Source: Melampsora larici-populina 98AG31
Taxonomy: Eukaryota; Basidiomycota; Pucciniomycetes; Pucciniales; Melampsoraceae
Length of the DNA stretch: 64,000 bases
Assembly (NCBI RefSeq): GCF_000204055.1
Contig: NW_006768818.1
Location: 258,777-322,776, forward strand
Direction of reading: 5' to 3'
Numbering within the stretch: position 1 is the stretch's first letter; the number at the start of each line of letters is the position of its first letter. Shown piece after piece: positions 48,195 through 61,644 of this stretch. A program made the translations under genes and the position numbers. Below the pieces are notes generated by a model. That model saw only the letters and a program-made list of their open reading frames with translations, did no database searches and was not told where the DNA came from.

Positions 48195-49146
48195 GTTGAC
48201 ATTGATGTTTCTTGAATTAGAACGATTTGCTTCATTTTCAGAATCACAGTCAATCGAGTCATATCCATACCGTAAGATTCGATATGTACCGCAACTTCAG
48301 AGTTACCCTTGAGCTTAACCTAAGTACAACTGAGGCTGGCCTGGATCAATTTTATGGATCCGCAACTTGGACCCTCTCAAAAAGTCTCTCCAAGACAATC
48401 AAACAAAGATCACTGGCCCATGAACTAGCTGATTTACCTTGTCCCCAGACAACAGAGAATCCTAGCGCTAGAGGGATCTACTTTTCTCACAACCAGCTGT
48501 GCAAGAATTTACAAAGATACATACATACTAAATTTTCCACGCGGATTCTTTCAAGCTTCAGGTTTTTACCTTCCGATGGATTATGTGCCGCATTGAATCA
48601 CGCACTTGTGAACGGGGTAGGAAGTGTTTTCTGCTATTTTCAAGTGAGCCTCGAATACGGTTTATATGATGAGGTACAACAAGTATAACCTATTCTTGAA
48701 TTGGGATATCCACAATTTGGAAATTTCAACATGATTTGGTAAAAATATTCATCAGTTTAAAAAAAAGAAAAAACAGATACCACCCAAATGTTCGCCGTAG
48801 ACTGGTAAGATTCTCTTTTGCAGGTATTTCAAGATACTCAGTTATTAAAGTGTTTATCCTACTAGAAACTTGAATTTCACAATAAGATATCTTGCACAGC
48901 TTGATGGTTGTAAATAATTTCAAAACGTCACATATCATTGGAAAAAAAGCTAACAAAAAAATAACATTTTTAAAGAATTTGAAGTATATAACTTGTAAAA
49001 GCATTTTGAACGGGTTTATAAAAACTCAATTGACTCATCAAACCAAATTTCTACCTAAACAATCCTTATCACAGACAAAGAAGCAGAAAATTCACAAACT
49101 AAAACATACCCTATTTCAACACTTTTAAAATTCGTATTGAGATTAC
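48195..49146. other. Intergenic, nothing convincing
   Basis: A 153-codon plus frame (48227-48688) has no ATG start and no motif. The remainder is AT-rich. Confidence 0.4.
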
Positions 49147-52100
49147 TCAAAGGTACAAAGAAGGCTACGAAACAAAACAAAAATCCAAAGAATGATCAGT
49201 AAAAAAGAACCCGTCAAGTGGTTGAAAAGAATGAATCTTCTTATATATATATATTCATGAATCTTCACTTACATTGAATACTACACTTAATGGTCTTTCT
49301 AATTTTTCAAGTGATTGATTAAATTTTTCTTCTAATTCAACATTTCCAATCGCTTTGGCTGCCATTGACATTTGTCTAATCAATTCTTGTAATCTTCTAA
49401 AACATCTAATTAATGAACCTTCAAAGATATCCGTCATCTAAATTAATCAAAACTCAATCAATCAAAAGTATCCTTTAAAAATCACAGATTTCAAGGTATA
49501 ATAAAAAAAGAACACTTTTTTCGGGGGGGGTCATAAAGTCTTTGAATTCAAAACAGTGACTCAACTTTACATATCTCAGCAAATGTAGATCCTTTACACC
49601 AATTATAAACTGCATCCATCATTTCGGTTTTAAATGAATTTACATATTCAACTTCATCAATCGCAATATGAGCTTCTTTAATCTCATGTGCAATCTTAGT
49701 AGCCGCTTCTTTCATCTTCTTCATAGGTCCTTCCAATTCAGCCTTAAGTTTCGTAATCTGTTCACTCTATTGAAAAAAAAGTTCATATGATATCAATACA
49801 TTTCTCTTCAAGAGTTTCGATATACGAATCAACTTACTTTTTCGGTAAACACAAAACAACTAAGTAATGCTGCACATTGCTCAGGTGTTAATTCACTAAA
49901 AGCACCATTGAAAATCATTTCCGTCAATAACAACTCATCACCCGAACTAATCTCACATGCAACCCTTCCTTTAATTTCAACCACATCATCTTTATTACTA
50001 AACCCAAGTCTTCTTAACGCTTTTTTTCGATTCTTTAAATCTTCCATATAAATCACATTATGAGTATCGGAAATCTTATGTCGTATAAGTTTAATCGAAT
50101 TTGAGATTTGTTCTTTTTTAGAATACAATTCATACCATTCACTTAATTTGTCTTCTTTAATTAATTTATGATTCTTTAAGCTAGATTCTAATGTTTCAAT
50201 CCTTTTAAGTAATTTATGAAATTCTTCATCTTGAATTCCCATATTTTCTACTGGATCAAGTAATGCAATTCCTTCTGGGAACCTCCTCTTAACTTCTTTT
50301 ACTGCCTTTAATGCTGTCTGGCGAGACTCCAGGGGCTTGAGATCTTTGGGTAAGAAGATCCTAATTCGAGAGATACCGTCTAGGGTAGATAGTAACACTG
50401 GTACCACTGCAAATTCCCCTGCGTCTCCTTCTGGACAAGGTTTAACAAAATTTGACGAACCTCCCAGCGTACCCTTCCCCTTTTGAACTTCCTGTGCAGA
50501 AGCAATGTGTAAAAGTACATCGACTATAAAAGTCTGTTGAGCCGGTACGTCTGGACCCAGTGGTTTGCCTCGATCACCAAGTCGTTTTTGAAAATTCACT
50601 ACACATCCCCAATCATAATCAATTTCGCCGAATTTGACTCTGACAAGTCGACCAGGTTGAAGAAAAGGTAATGAATAAGTTGGATGATTGATAACTTCAC
50701 GTAAATCTTGGTTTTGAATATTTAATTCGTGCCGTATGTCGTAGTATTCCTTTACTAAGCTTTCGTGCGGAACGGTGATCTCAGCTCGGGCAGCTTGTAG
50801 ACCTCGAATCTCTGTAAATAAAGAAAAGTGTTAGAAAAGGGCAAGAAATCAGAAAGAAAATCATGATATGTGGGAATGAAAAAAGAGGTACACACCATTT
50901 TCAAGTACTGGAAGTTGATCACTACTTTGAAATTGATAAAAACATCGTTCGAGCATATATTCCGGGCTTACACCTTCGACTCGCATCAAGTTAAGAATCA
51001 TATTATAACCAAGATGAAATGCCGAGTCTAATCGATCAGCTTCTCCTTTTACCATATTTCTAGCTACGGTGGGTTCCAATTGTTCATCACACATCATAAT
51101 CACAATTCCTCGATCATCCAATCCTCTTCTTCCAGCTCGACCTGACATTTGAATATATTCTCCTGAACTTAAACTTCGAAAATCTTTACCATCAAACTTT
51201 CGTACCGTTGTGAAAACTACAGTCTTGGCTGGCATATTAAGTCCGATAGAGAAAGTCTCAGTTGCAAATAGAACCTTGATCAAACCTTCTTGGAACAAAA
51301 TCTCAATGACTTCTTTCAAGATAGGTAGTAAACCACCATGATGAATACCAATACCTCTCTTTAAGAGTGGAAGAATATGAGCGATCTGAGGTAAAGATTG
51401 GTCGTCCTCAGAAAGACCTGAAATCGCATTATTGAAAACCGTTTCGACAGTATCCTTTTCTTCTGTTGAGTTGAATTCAAGTTTCGACATTTGTAAAGCC
51501 AGTGCCTCGCATTCACGTTTGGAGAAAGCAAAAACGATTACCGGGTTATAGTTCTTTACCATGATCATCTTCACGATTTTATAAATATCAGAAGGACCCT
51601 TGGTACCACCTTTTTTAGTTTTGCCTTGTTTGTTTCGACCTGAATTAGCACTAGCCGGATCTTCTCCTTTTGAATCCTTCAGTGAGCCCATAGCTTTCAT
51701 AAAGTTATCTTCACGAAAAACACTCTTCTCATCCACTACTAAATGAATTCCATCACCACCTGCAGGAAAAAGATAATGTTGTAGTGGAGTAGGTCTGAAA
51801 TCGGTATAGACCACATGGCACGGTTGATCGTGTGTTTTACATATCCATTCTGCAAATTGCATCGCGTTGGGAATCGTGGCTGAAAGAAAGACGTAGCGCA
51901 CGGTGTGAGGTAATAGAATGATGGTTTCTTCCCACACCACACCTCGTTCTTTAAATGACATAAGTTATCAGCATAAGTATGCGTGTGGCATGAAGACCTA
52001 AAAAGGAGCGAAAATCACGTACCCTTATCTCGCATATAGTGAATCTCATCAAAGATCACCCATGCAACCTCTCGCATGATCTCAGAACCTCGATATAACA

Positions 52101-52849
52101 TAGACCGTAAAATCTGTTTTCAAGCGGTGGATAAGTATCATATCATGATCTGGTCATAAAAAGTGAGTAAAGAATGAATTTACCTCAGTTGTCATCACCA
52201 AACAGGAAGCACTCGGATTGATTGTGACATCACCTGTCATCAATCCCACATCACCAAACTCGGCGGTCATTTCACGGTATTTTTGATTACTGAGTGCCTG
52301 GAAGAATTTGATAAGATTAATGAAAGTGTCCTTTATAAAATTCACGTATGATTGAGTGATTGAGCGATTGAGTGATAGACAAACCTTGATAGGAGAAGTA
52401 TAGATCACTCTTTGTTTATTGGCCAAACATTGAGCAATTGCATATTCGGCCACTACAGTTTTACCAGCACTTGTATGAGCTGAAACCAAAACACTTTCAT
52501 TCCTTTCGATTGAAGAGATCGATACTTTTTGAAATGGATCAAGTGTAAAAGGATAACTTCTAGCTGGATTGATAGGTGGTTTATGAGCTGAGATAGGTAC
52601 GTAAGGATAGGTGGGTGGAATAGCAACTTGATGTCGGACTTGATGTGATAAAGTGACTTGTTCTCCTTCAGCTATATCTTGTTGTGGAAGTAATCCAGCT
52701 GTTGCTTTGACTTGACGAGATGCTTCGGTTTCAAATGTATCAGCTACTACTACTGGTTTGGGATCTCGATTTGGTGAGATATGTCTGGTTCGTTTAGGAC
52801 TTGTTGCTTCAGATGACGAAGAGGGTGAAGGGATTCTAGATTTCGGCAT
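49147..52849 (-). CDS. MTR4: Exosome-associated RNA helicase Mtr4
   Basis: Eight exons, 52849-52385, 52297-52184, 52113-52023, 51948-50896, 50811-49838, 49766-49566, 49437-49273 and 49164-49147, give 1,026 residues. Mtr4 is the 3'-5' Ski2-family helicase of the TRAMP complex that feeds nuclear RNAs to the exosome. Motifs: Walker A AHTSAGKT (124-131), DEIH (about 215), [21 protein letters not shown], and SGRAGRRG near residue 500. The arch/KOW insertion comes next ([14 protein letters not shown]...), then the winged-helix/ratchet end ([23 protein letters not shown] ... [11 protein letters not shown]). The N-terminal 45 residues are Ser/Pro/Arg-rich. The last exon is only 18 bp and supplies the conserved SLYL end. 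Confidence 0.97.
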
Positions 52850-53350
52850 CTCGTGATACTTGATAGTTGAAAAACTTTTGATTGATGTTGATCGAATTGA
52901 TTGGAGAGTGTCTTGAGAATCTCAAGTCCTGGTGAAAAATATGTTGAAGTCAATGAGAAGAAAAAATGTCAGACACAAAGTTACCACCCAGGTCACGGTA
53001 CAGTCCGGATACATATGTAAATACCCGAGTCCGATTGCTCGTGGGTGATGTCCAAAATCAAAAACTTCATAGAAAAAACGCTTTGGTGGGATTTCTTCTG
53101 CAGTCTCAAGATGAAACTTGATCACTTCCTTGCGGTATAACCCAGGATTCTCTCATTTTCAAACTATATTCAGTGTCTATTTTACGAGCAACAAAGACTT
53201 TATATCATTTATCTGTCATTTCAAAGCCTCACTAGTTACAAATCTGAAGTTATCATTTTACAATGTTATAAAAGGGTTAAAAATCAGTTTAAAAACAGGA
53301 TGAATATAGAGGAATCATAAGTAAGCTCGCGTAGGGCGATTTGGTAAGAA

Positions 53351-53600
53351 TTAGATGATGATCCAAGTCAGAAACAGCGTCCCACTACCGATTTGCCTTC
53401 CTTGGAATGATTTTCCAACAAAACTAGTACACAATTCATCTTCAATTGCTTGAGATTTTCTAAGGGCAGAGTTTCTTAAATCCACCTCAGGATGAACATG
53501 TAGCTTGACGAGCTGAGGCCAAGTAGATTCAAGTAATGGTTTTCCCAAAACTTGGTTATCCAAAAGTTTCAGCTGATACATGCTTAGCATGTAGATTGCT
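53351..53600 (-). pseudogene. F-box/LRR family C-terminal remnant
   Basis: The minus frame reads ...KPLLESTWPQLVKLHV...SQAIEDELCTSFV..., which parallels the C-terminus of the gene at 38018-39746 (TLFKATWPQLKKLDV...SQELEDQFLALEK). No upstream F-box or LRR body was found, so it is a fragment. Confidence 0.5.
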
Positions 53601-54463
53601 AAGGTGAAAGGGTCTTACAAACAAGCACAAGGGCCTTTGATGGACTTGAGAGAAAAAGAGCAGATGATAAGAACTGATCAGAAGAAAATTTAACATCGCT
53701 AAAAGTACATCAATATAATTAAAGAGAAATTGAATGGACCAAGGTTTTCTATGGTCAATCCACACACCCAGTAAAAGTCCTTCACAAGGTACGTATACCG
53801 ATATAACGAGCGAGGGACGAATCGGAAAGACCATGATACTACATTACCAGATGTGTAATTTTTTTGGGCACACTGACATTTGTCATATCGAAGCAAGAGC
53901 AGCCTTTCAAACATACACTTATAAGAATTTCAAGTCATCAGAAACTTTTTAAATTCGTCAAGACTTAATGAAATCGTAAGATATTGCATGCAAGAGTATC
54001 AGTTATAATCAACTACAGATTCTGCGTATCATTTTTCGGTTTTGAAATGTTCAAATGGACAAAGGACAAAGGACAAAACAGATCCTACGACTAGTTACGC
54101 AGTAAGTCCTACGGGAATTTGCAAAACGAATCTCTTCGATCAAGCATGTCTCGATACTTCTTATAAGCTTGACTAAAATCATAAAAGATGATAATCGTCT
54201 GCGAACGCAGTAATAAGGAAAGCAATTTATAGAATTACCTAGTACAGACAATCAAACCAACAAGGCCTTTACCGTAGATTTCTAGATGTTAAAGCTCCGT
54301 AAAATATCAAATCTTTTAAGGTGGCAAAGTAGATTTCCGTCTAAAACGTCTTTCCAACTCGTCTTAGACGTTTTATCATACCTTTTCAAGATATCCACTC
54401 GATAATTTCCATTCTATTAGATTCACCATTTTATCTTTTTTTCTTTGATTTCTTCTATCAAAC
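53601..54463. other. Intergenic
   Basis: AT-rich sequence without recognisable genes. A TTTTATC-rich stretch lies directly before the secreted-protein start. Confidence 0.4.
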
Positions 54464-55127
54464 ATGAATCTTTTTAAATTCTTTTCTTTATGGATTTTAT
54501 TTTATCCTTCAGTTCTCTCTGCGGTTATCACATCTATTGATCCGATTCCTGAAGTGGAAGAAGCACAACAAGCAACTCGACTTTCAAAGGATGCTTTATC
54601 AAATCAAGAAGCTCTTAAAGGACTCCATAACCAAAACCCCTCTAAAGATGAACAACAAAATATAGCCACTGATTTGAATGAACTACGAAATGATCAACAA
54701 GAACCAAAAAGACCTGAAAACTCAGAACACGGAGGTGAAGATGAATTCCCAGAAAGACCCAACAAGAGACCTGATCCTTCAAATGAAGCACCAGATGAGA
54801 AATCCAACGCATTACCAAAATATGTGGAAGAAAAAGTGGGCAAGAGAAGTTGGGGTTTAGCTCGAGTTTGGAAATCTATGAGACGCGGATTCAAAAAATT
54901 CTTTAGATGGTTAAAAACAGATATTACAAGTCATAAATATTGGGTTGAAAGAGAACCGATACCGATACCAGGTAAGCATGATTTTTTTTTTCGTAATTTT
55001 CCACTTACATAAGTTTTTCAAACAAGTAACCAATGTTGACAATTTGTTTTCGTTCTTGGAATCAGAGTCAGAGACTGGACCATGGAGGCTGAATGGCTGG
55101 TATAAACACAATCCAAGGCGTGAATAA
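54464..55127 (+). CDS. Candidate secreted protein
   Basis: Two exons, 54464-54971 and 55066-55127, give 189 residues from the ATG at 54464. Residues 1-20 (MNLFKFFSLWILFYPSVLSA) form a clear signal peptide. The mature part is acidic and Gln/Asn/Pro-rich to about residue 125, then strongly basic and Trp-rich (WGLARVWKSMRRGFKKFFRW). It has no cysteines, so no disulfide fold. Small secreted proteins are common effector candidates in rusts, but nothing here proves host action and no family was recognised. The exon 1 donor is in phase 1 and could instead join the acceptor at 55236/55237, fusing it to the next gene. Confidence 0.6.
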
Positions 55128-55199
55128 ATTTTACTCTGTATCTGCAGCTCAGAAAAAAAAAATGAACTGAGCAAGTGAAGTGAAGAAGTCTATATACTG

Positions 55200-56153
55200 A
55201 TGATTTTTCCTCCTTCAATGAATCCAAAAAACACAGCCGGGAATGATGATGGATCATCAGAATTACAAGATTTACGTGTACTAGGAAACGAACTTCAATC
55301 AGATTACGAAACACGTAAACTAAGATGGATCCATCATGATTTACCAAACCATCATAATTCATTACTTAACATTGAATTATTGTCAAACCCAACTTTCTTA
55401 GAATTGGTCATTCAATATACAAAAGAATATAATCAAGCTAAAATTCATCAAGATCAAGTTAAACGGATTTGGAAAGATTTAGTTTACCTTTTTGGAAATG
55501 AAAATCATGCTAGAGACGTTTTGAAAAAGATTGAAGATTATTATAGAAAAGTGTTTCCGAAATTTGAACGAAATTTATTTGGAATTGGTAAGTCATACCC
55601 ATTATTATTTTTTCCAAAAAAAATAATCTTGAATCCAAGTGTTTAAGTATTGATTTTGCAAAACCTTTCATGATTTGTTTTTATTTTTCTAGATTTTTAT
55701 AGTAAGATGCATAATCCATTATTATTACCTACCACAAAAGAAAGTGAAAGAGTCAATTGGCAAAAGATATTCGAACAAGAAAAGATCGCAATTGGTCCAG
55801 ACGAAAAGACTATGAAACCAAAATCATTAATCTTATTAGAATTATGTCAAGAGTATAGAGGATATGTAGATTTATGGAGAAAAGCCATGGATAGTGGTCG
55901 TGCGATTAAGGTTTATTTGAATTCTATTAAAGAACTTACGTATGAGGAAACAAGATATCCAAATCAAGTGATTGAAAAGTTTAGAGACTTGGTAAGTCAA
56001 ATCAATCAATTCATGTTTTTTTCTTATTCGAAACTTTCAAATAGATTTCTACCATTGTTTCATAACTTGACTGATTTTATTTTCTTGAAAATTATCTCAC
56101 TCGATTTAAAAATAATTAGTTCCCCAACAGATTTAATTTTGCAGAAGGCATAA
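55200..56153 (+). CDS. Hypothetical helical protein
   Basis: Exons 55200-55587, 55693-55991 and 56145-56153, with consistent phases, give about 231 residues. The protein is charged and helical (YTKEYNQAKIHQDQVKRIWK, VLKKIEDYYRKVFPKFE, LELCQEYRGYVDLWRKAM) with no signal peptide of its own and no recognised domain. It starts only 72 bp after the preceding stop, an unusually small gap. It may be the 3' part of the same gene, through the phase-compatible acceptor at 55236/55237. The tiny last exon is the least certain part. Confidence 0.5.
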
Positions 56154-57232
56154 CAGATGATATAAGAGAAAAACTTCTCGCAGACTTTCCGAACATGAGC
56201 TTTGCTTGATGATCTATTGAAGTATTGATGAAGCTTTACAACTTATCTGAATAACCCGTTCTGCCTGCTCGCAATAGTAAGACTTTGGTTTCAAAATGTT
56301 TTGTCCACTCAAAAGATGAAAAGTGGAAGACTTTCTTGGAAGTTCAAAACCTCAGGGTTGTTCTGTTCATAACAACACATTTGTCTTTTCTCATTTCATT
56401 GAATTAAATCTTCATTTATTTCCTTTTGAAATTAAAACAATGAAAAAAAATCATGGATCAAATGTTCATATACATTCTTTAGCTTTAGCATGGGAGGCAC
56501 ATGTTATCGTAATGTATGCACTCTGATTTCATCATTGTAGTGAAGATAAGATGTACCAGAAGTGATCAGGTAAACTCGAGCAGAACTGATTTCCAAAATG
56601 ACTTATCCAAATCTCAGTGGTCTAAAAGTGAAAGAGTAATTCAAGTTGACCAAATGCGTTCATTGGCTCCATAATGCCACCATCTCATATGCAAGAACGA
56701 ACTGTCATGAACTTTAAGCTTTGTTCTTATGTTCTATGGCTGCACTAATCATATACCTTCACACCTTTGATTGGTTTTATCAATGCTCTTTTGATAATAT
56801 TTATCCCATATGAAACTCCTTTGAAAAAACTCCTTGTTCTCTTGGTTGTTAGAGCAAAGTGCGCGCAGAGGGAGGTACATAGTTTGTGGTGCTTTACCTG
56901 GGTGCGGCGCATTGGTGTACTTAAGTAGGCTTAAGGCTATGATATGTGAGCTTAATATTACAGGTGGTGGTGTATATGTAAATTCTTGATGAGCTTGATT
57001 GATTAGAATGCGTTAGACTGAGATTGAATTCTTAAAACTTCGATCATCAACTTGAAATTCAGAAAAAATGAACAAACTACCACTTCACCTTCAACTATAT
57101 CATCAAAAGAACACTACAAACTCAAAGGTAAGTAATCAAACAACTGACTATTTATCTCATTCATTCAAACTAACATTCTTTAAACTATGGAAACCAGATT
57201 CATTTCAAAAGATATCCTAAACTTCTGCCAAC
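56154..57232. other. Intergenic
   Basis: No gene was recognised. A 20-codon ATG frame at 57068 ends at a donor-like GTAAGT but does not splice in frame into the next gene, so it may be an upstream ORF or 5' leader. Confidence 0.4.
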
Positions 57233-58610
57233 ATGAAAACTCAAACTAACACAAGACCTCTTCAATATCAAACAAAACGATCACTTAGATCAAACACCAG
57301 AATTCATGATCAAGAAGCACCCATCAATCTTTTACAATCATCTACCATCTCTTCACAAGGATCATTACCTAGCTTATCGATTCTAAATCCACTTTCAAAT
57401 CTACCTAATCTATCATCCAATCAAACTTCATTCTGTGTAATACAAAAAGAAAATGATTCGATTGAACAATTAGAATTTGTAGATGAAGAAGAAGAGGAAG
57501 ACGAACAGAACAAACCGATACCGAATGATGATGGTGATACGATTATGGAAGAAGAAGAACCCACTAGTTCACAACATACAGATCCAGAACTAGGAGCCAC
57601 TTCAGCTTTCCGTCAAGCTTCACCCAGTTCTTCAATCTTATTTGAAAATGTATCAGAAACTGAAGCAAAACATCAACAAATCAGTTTATCAAAATATCCT
57701 ACAATCTCACCTTATAAACTAGCACACGTTTCACAATCTATGACACAACTTTCGATCTCAGTCTTAAATGTTTTAAAACACTATAGAGAACATTTAAATC
57801 TTTGGGAATCTACTTCCAATCCAACAGATCAAGTTATTCAAGCTAGTACACTCATCGATCAATGTTTACTTAGATTAGCTTTATTATTGGATCCGGTTCA
57901 GTATGAATTAAGTCAGCTACTTTATTCGATCAATGGCAGTTTACTTTCGATTGATGAAGATGTTTTAGGTGATAGACTTTGTACGAAGAATGAAGTAGAA
58001 TGTACAAAGTCAGTTGAATGAATTTTGCTTACCTTTCTCGAAAACTGGTTTCTCATTTACCAAAAAAAAAGAGAAAACTAAAGTTTGATTTAAATCTTTG
58101 ATTTCTCTACATAGGTTTTGGTCACGTTTAGCTGAATTACAAGATAAAGTGGTCAAAGCAGAACTTAGAATGTCAGATTTATCAGTTCATCTATCTGATT
58201 TCTATGATTGGACAGACGGATGTTTGACGCCAGTACTCGGCAGACTTTCAGTAGAAGAAGATGATCTTTCAAATCAGGTAGAAGAATCATCTCAAAGACG
58301 AAACTTAGTAGTCTCACATCTTTTGGATGTTCAAAGTTACTTTTGTCAAGCTTTAGATCAAATCAGCTGGATCACAAAGTTATATAGAAAGATCTTGACG
58401 AAAGTTTTGGATTCGATTGATGATTTTTCTGAAGCTATGGTTAATGATGATCGGTTTATTGATGAATTGATTAATTGGATTAGATTGATGAGATCGACTT
58501 TTAAACATATGGCTGATAGTTTACTGGTCCTTTCTTCTGTGGCTAATGGGATCGAAACTTTTACGTCAGGTACAATACATGCGGTCTCAGTCTCGTCTAA
58601 ACCTTCTTGA
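57233..58610 (+). CDS. Hypothetical acidic coiled-coil-like protein
   Basis: Two exons, 57233-58008 and 58115-58610, joined in phase 2 (donor GTCAGT), give 423 residues. Residues 1-150 are Ser/Gln/Asn-rich with an acidic run (VDEEEEEDEQ) and look disordered. From about 165 to the end the protein is helical (SKYPTISPYKLAHVSQSMTQ ... FWSRLAELQDKVVKAELRM ... HLLDVQSYFCQALDQISWI), consistent with a coiled-coil or helical-bundle scaffold. Codon use and length support a real gene. I do not recognise the family and assign no function. Confidence 0.6.
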
Positions 58611-60116
58611 TCATTATCATGATCATCTTGCTTAGTTGTCTTATTCTTGTAATCGATTTGTGTTTTTCGGGTTGATGATCATCACCCTAAAAAGTGAAGT
58701 ATTAAATTATGTCTTTTCTTTTGATCTTATCACTTGTGATCGTTGTCTAAATGAACTTTTCAATTCCATTAAGCTTTCGAAATCAAGTCAAATTACCTAT
58801 CTCTTGCTCAATTCAAATCCAATCGAATTTCATAGTTTTTTTCTTTCGATTGGATGATTATGTGGATAATGAAAATTAACCTTGTTTACTTGAAATCCTT
58901 TTACCTTCAAAGTCTGACAAACATGAATGTGATAATACTAGGTATCTTTGGGTAAGATTAAGGTCATTTGAGTCTCATCACGAATGAAACTTGTGACTTG
59001 ATTTACATTAGATGGGTTCCAAAAGTAGCCTAAAGAAATGGATTTCAAGCTATATACACATTCATCGAGTTTAGAATCAACCTTTTTGGGAAACCTCACT
59101 TGATATATGCGTAGGTTTTTGAAAACTATGTCGTCACTGACCAAGTCCCATTCTTACGCTGTTTGGATGTGCATGAAACCCTCAAATGGTCATGTCTCAA
59201 CAAACCACTCCGGTTATGCAAACCTCAGCAATAAAGGATGTTCCATGCAAATGGTTTTGTTGGTAATCCAGTGCAAGGGAAATGGACAAAGATTTGGTCG
59301 ACTTGATTATATCCCTTGGACTTCAAGGGAGTTGAAAAACCCGCATGGATATGGAGATACTTTGGGTACATATCTCTGAGTCTCGGGGCATTCCTTCTTG
59401 ATTAAGGTTTACAGACCAAAAAGTGGAATGGTACGCTGAGTTCCGATGACCATTTCACTAACAAGATCTGAGGATATTCAAAGCAAAATGTCTGAGGATG
59501 AATTACCTTTTCTTCAGGATGAGAGAGTACATCTTATCGCAAGATGAACTCAGCAACTCAGACTAACCCATTTTCAAAAAAAACCTGATCTATCAAATGA
59601 AAATATGAAGGTATCATATTCATCTCCTAGAGACCGCAAAAGACTCAATCAGCTTAACAAAGAATGCTTTCAATTTCTTTACTTGATCATAATCAGATCA
59701 ATCAACACCTCTGATCCTTGTAGTATTGTTGTTACTGTTTGTGCTAATAACTCAAAACTTTGTACTTTCACTTTTCTCTCACCTCTTCAACTTTGAAGTC
59801 TTGGTGAGTAGTGACCATTTCTAATGTAGAAGTACATGTTCCAAGGATAGATTTTTGAGAACATGATAAGATTTTTCCTGATGTTTTTTGTGACTATGTG
59901 TACATGGTGAAGCAAAAGAAATAAAGAAAAAAACAATCAAAGATGGACTTAGAATACTATAAGAAAGAAACCTTAGAAACCACTCTGAAGACTGATCAAC
60001 ACCCACAGAAACAATATGTTCGATGAAAAATATAACTCAAAGAACGATACAAAACATGTGTACTGATCATAGAAAAGCACATAAAGCTTTACAAAAGAAC
60101 CGTTTTACAAACTTGA
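58611..60116. other. Intergenic, possible LRR debris
   Basis: No intact gene. Around 58940-59200 both strands show short leucine-rich stretches (plus: VPFLRCLDVHETLKWSC) like F-box/LRR repeats, possibly debris of that family, but too short to assign. Confidence 0.3.
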
Positions 60117-61000
60117 CTAAGATTGGTCTGAAATGATCATAGGTTCAACTTGCAAAGCAACATCTTTCATCCAATTTCTTACCGAAGAAATCGTACAACG
60201 ATAGGTTTTTTTGATTTGATTGAAATCTACATCAGAATCCAAAGTGAAACTATCAAACTCTTTTAAAGGTTTTTGTTTCAAAGAAAGTTGACCAAGACTT
60301 TGAGTGCGACGTAGAACAGGTTGTAAAGAATTAGATCCACTTAAAAAGCTTTCTACTTCGCCATTTTTCTCTGAGCTTGTGATTGTTGAAGTTGTAAAAC
60401 TGGTTAAATCTGGAAGTGGATCGTTGGTGGCTTCTATCCAACTTCTAATCACTTCATTGTGGATATCCTTTTCGTGAGTTAGGATCCGGTTAACCACCAT
60501 ACTTATGGGATCATTCGAAAGACTAGTAGTAGTTTGCGAGTTTGGTCGATGACTCCATTCTTTTATTTCAGTAGGTTTGACGGATTCAGATCCATAGGAA
60601 TAATCACTATTAGTATCATCTGGGTACCCAATGAGCTATCATGTTCCATAATGTGTGTTTCCATGTTAGCTATGAATAAACCTGTGAGGTTGTCTAGTAG
60701 GCGAGAAATGAACTGACAAATTCGGGATAAGTTGGTGAGCTCGTACGGAAAAGACTCAGACTTGACTTCACTGGTTCCAAATTCTAAAAGAAAAACAAAC
60801 CGTATAAATTGATCGAACCTATAGTACTTGGAGTTCGAATATTTTATAGAAAAAGCAACATACCAGATAATCGTGACGGTGACGTGTTGATGACATGGAA
60901 GTAACGGAGATGGTTGACTTCATACGAGACAATGATTGGTAACGCACTACTGAGGAAATGATTGATGAAGAGGCGATGGGGAAGGTATGAAAACAAATGA
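60117..61000 (-). CDS. Hypothetical Ser-rich protein, 5' end unresolved
   Basis: Three exons with agreeing phases: about 61000-60864 (start unresolved), 60783-60682 and 60619-60117. The last intron (60620-60681) has a GTTTAT donor and a GCTAAC branch-like site. The readable protein runs ...SYEVNHLRYFHVINTSPS, then FPYELTNLSRICQFISRLLDN, then a Ser/Thr/Asn-rich stretch, then VVNRILTHEKDIHNEVIRSW and a basic tail, ending ...VRNWMKDVALQVEPMIISDQS. No ATG was found in frame upstream, so at least one 5' exon is missing. A short ATG frame at 61458-61276 (MFDVIRGRKSSGEDKQ...) on the same strand might belong to it. No family was recognised. Confidence 0.45.
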
Positions 61001-61644
61001 AGTCTAGATGAAAGAGTAGAGATCGGACTGCGAGGTTATGATCTTTCTAGGAAAGGATAATTGCAAATCAGCAATGAGTAAGCTCTCTGCCGTTCACAAT
61101 GGGCGTAGGAAAGCTAAGAAATCAGTCCTTGAATGTCGCTGAGATTTCTTTGAACGACGTAAAATCGATGATAAATGAGAAACTTGTGATGAGAATACAA
61201 GAACAAAAATCAAGAATCAAGAACGAGCATCGGTTTCTTCTTTTGATTCGACTCCCTTGGAAGTTGAAGATGATTTCAAGATGAATCAAATGACTTCTTT
61301 AGTTTGACTTTATACCCTATCTTCCGCTTCAAAGCTTCAAAGCTTGATCCTCGTGATTTGACCGCTCCAAATTGATTTTGTATAAATTTAGTGAGATGTG
61401 CTAAAATGATCTGTTTATCTTCACCGCTCGACTTTCTTCCCCTAATAACGTCAAACATTTTATTGAGGGCTTTGTTAAGCTAAAACATTATAGAATGCTT
61501 TGAGCGATTGATGATCAACACAGCGCTAAAAAGGATTTGATATCAATTCAATCGTGATAGAAAGCGGCAGCTCTACTCTATAGGACCGATCAGTATTCAA
61601 CCTCGGCCTGATGTTGGCCGACCTCAAGTGAAGGAGCATACGTA

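Noticed and set aside
48227..48688. 153-codon plus-strand protein
   Set aside because: No ATG start, no domain, and no splice partner found.
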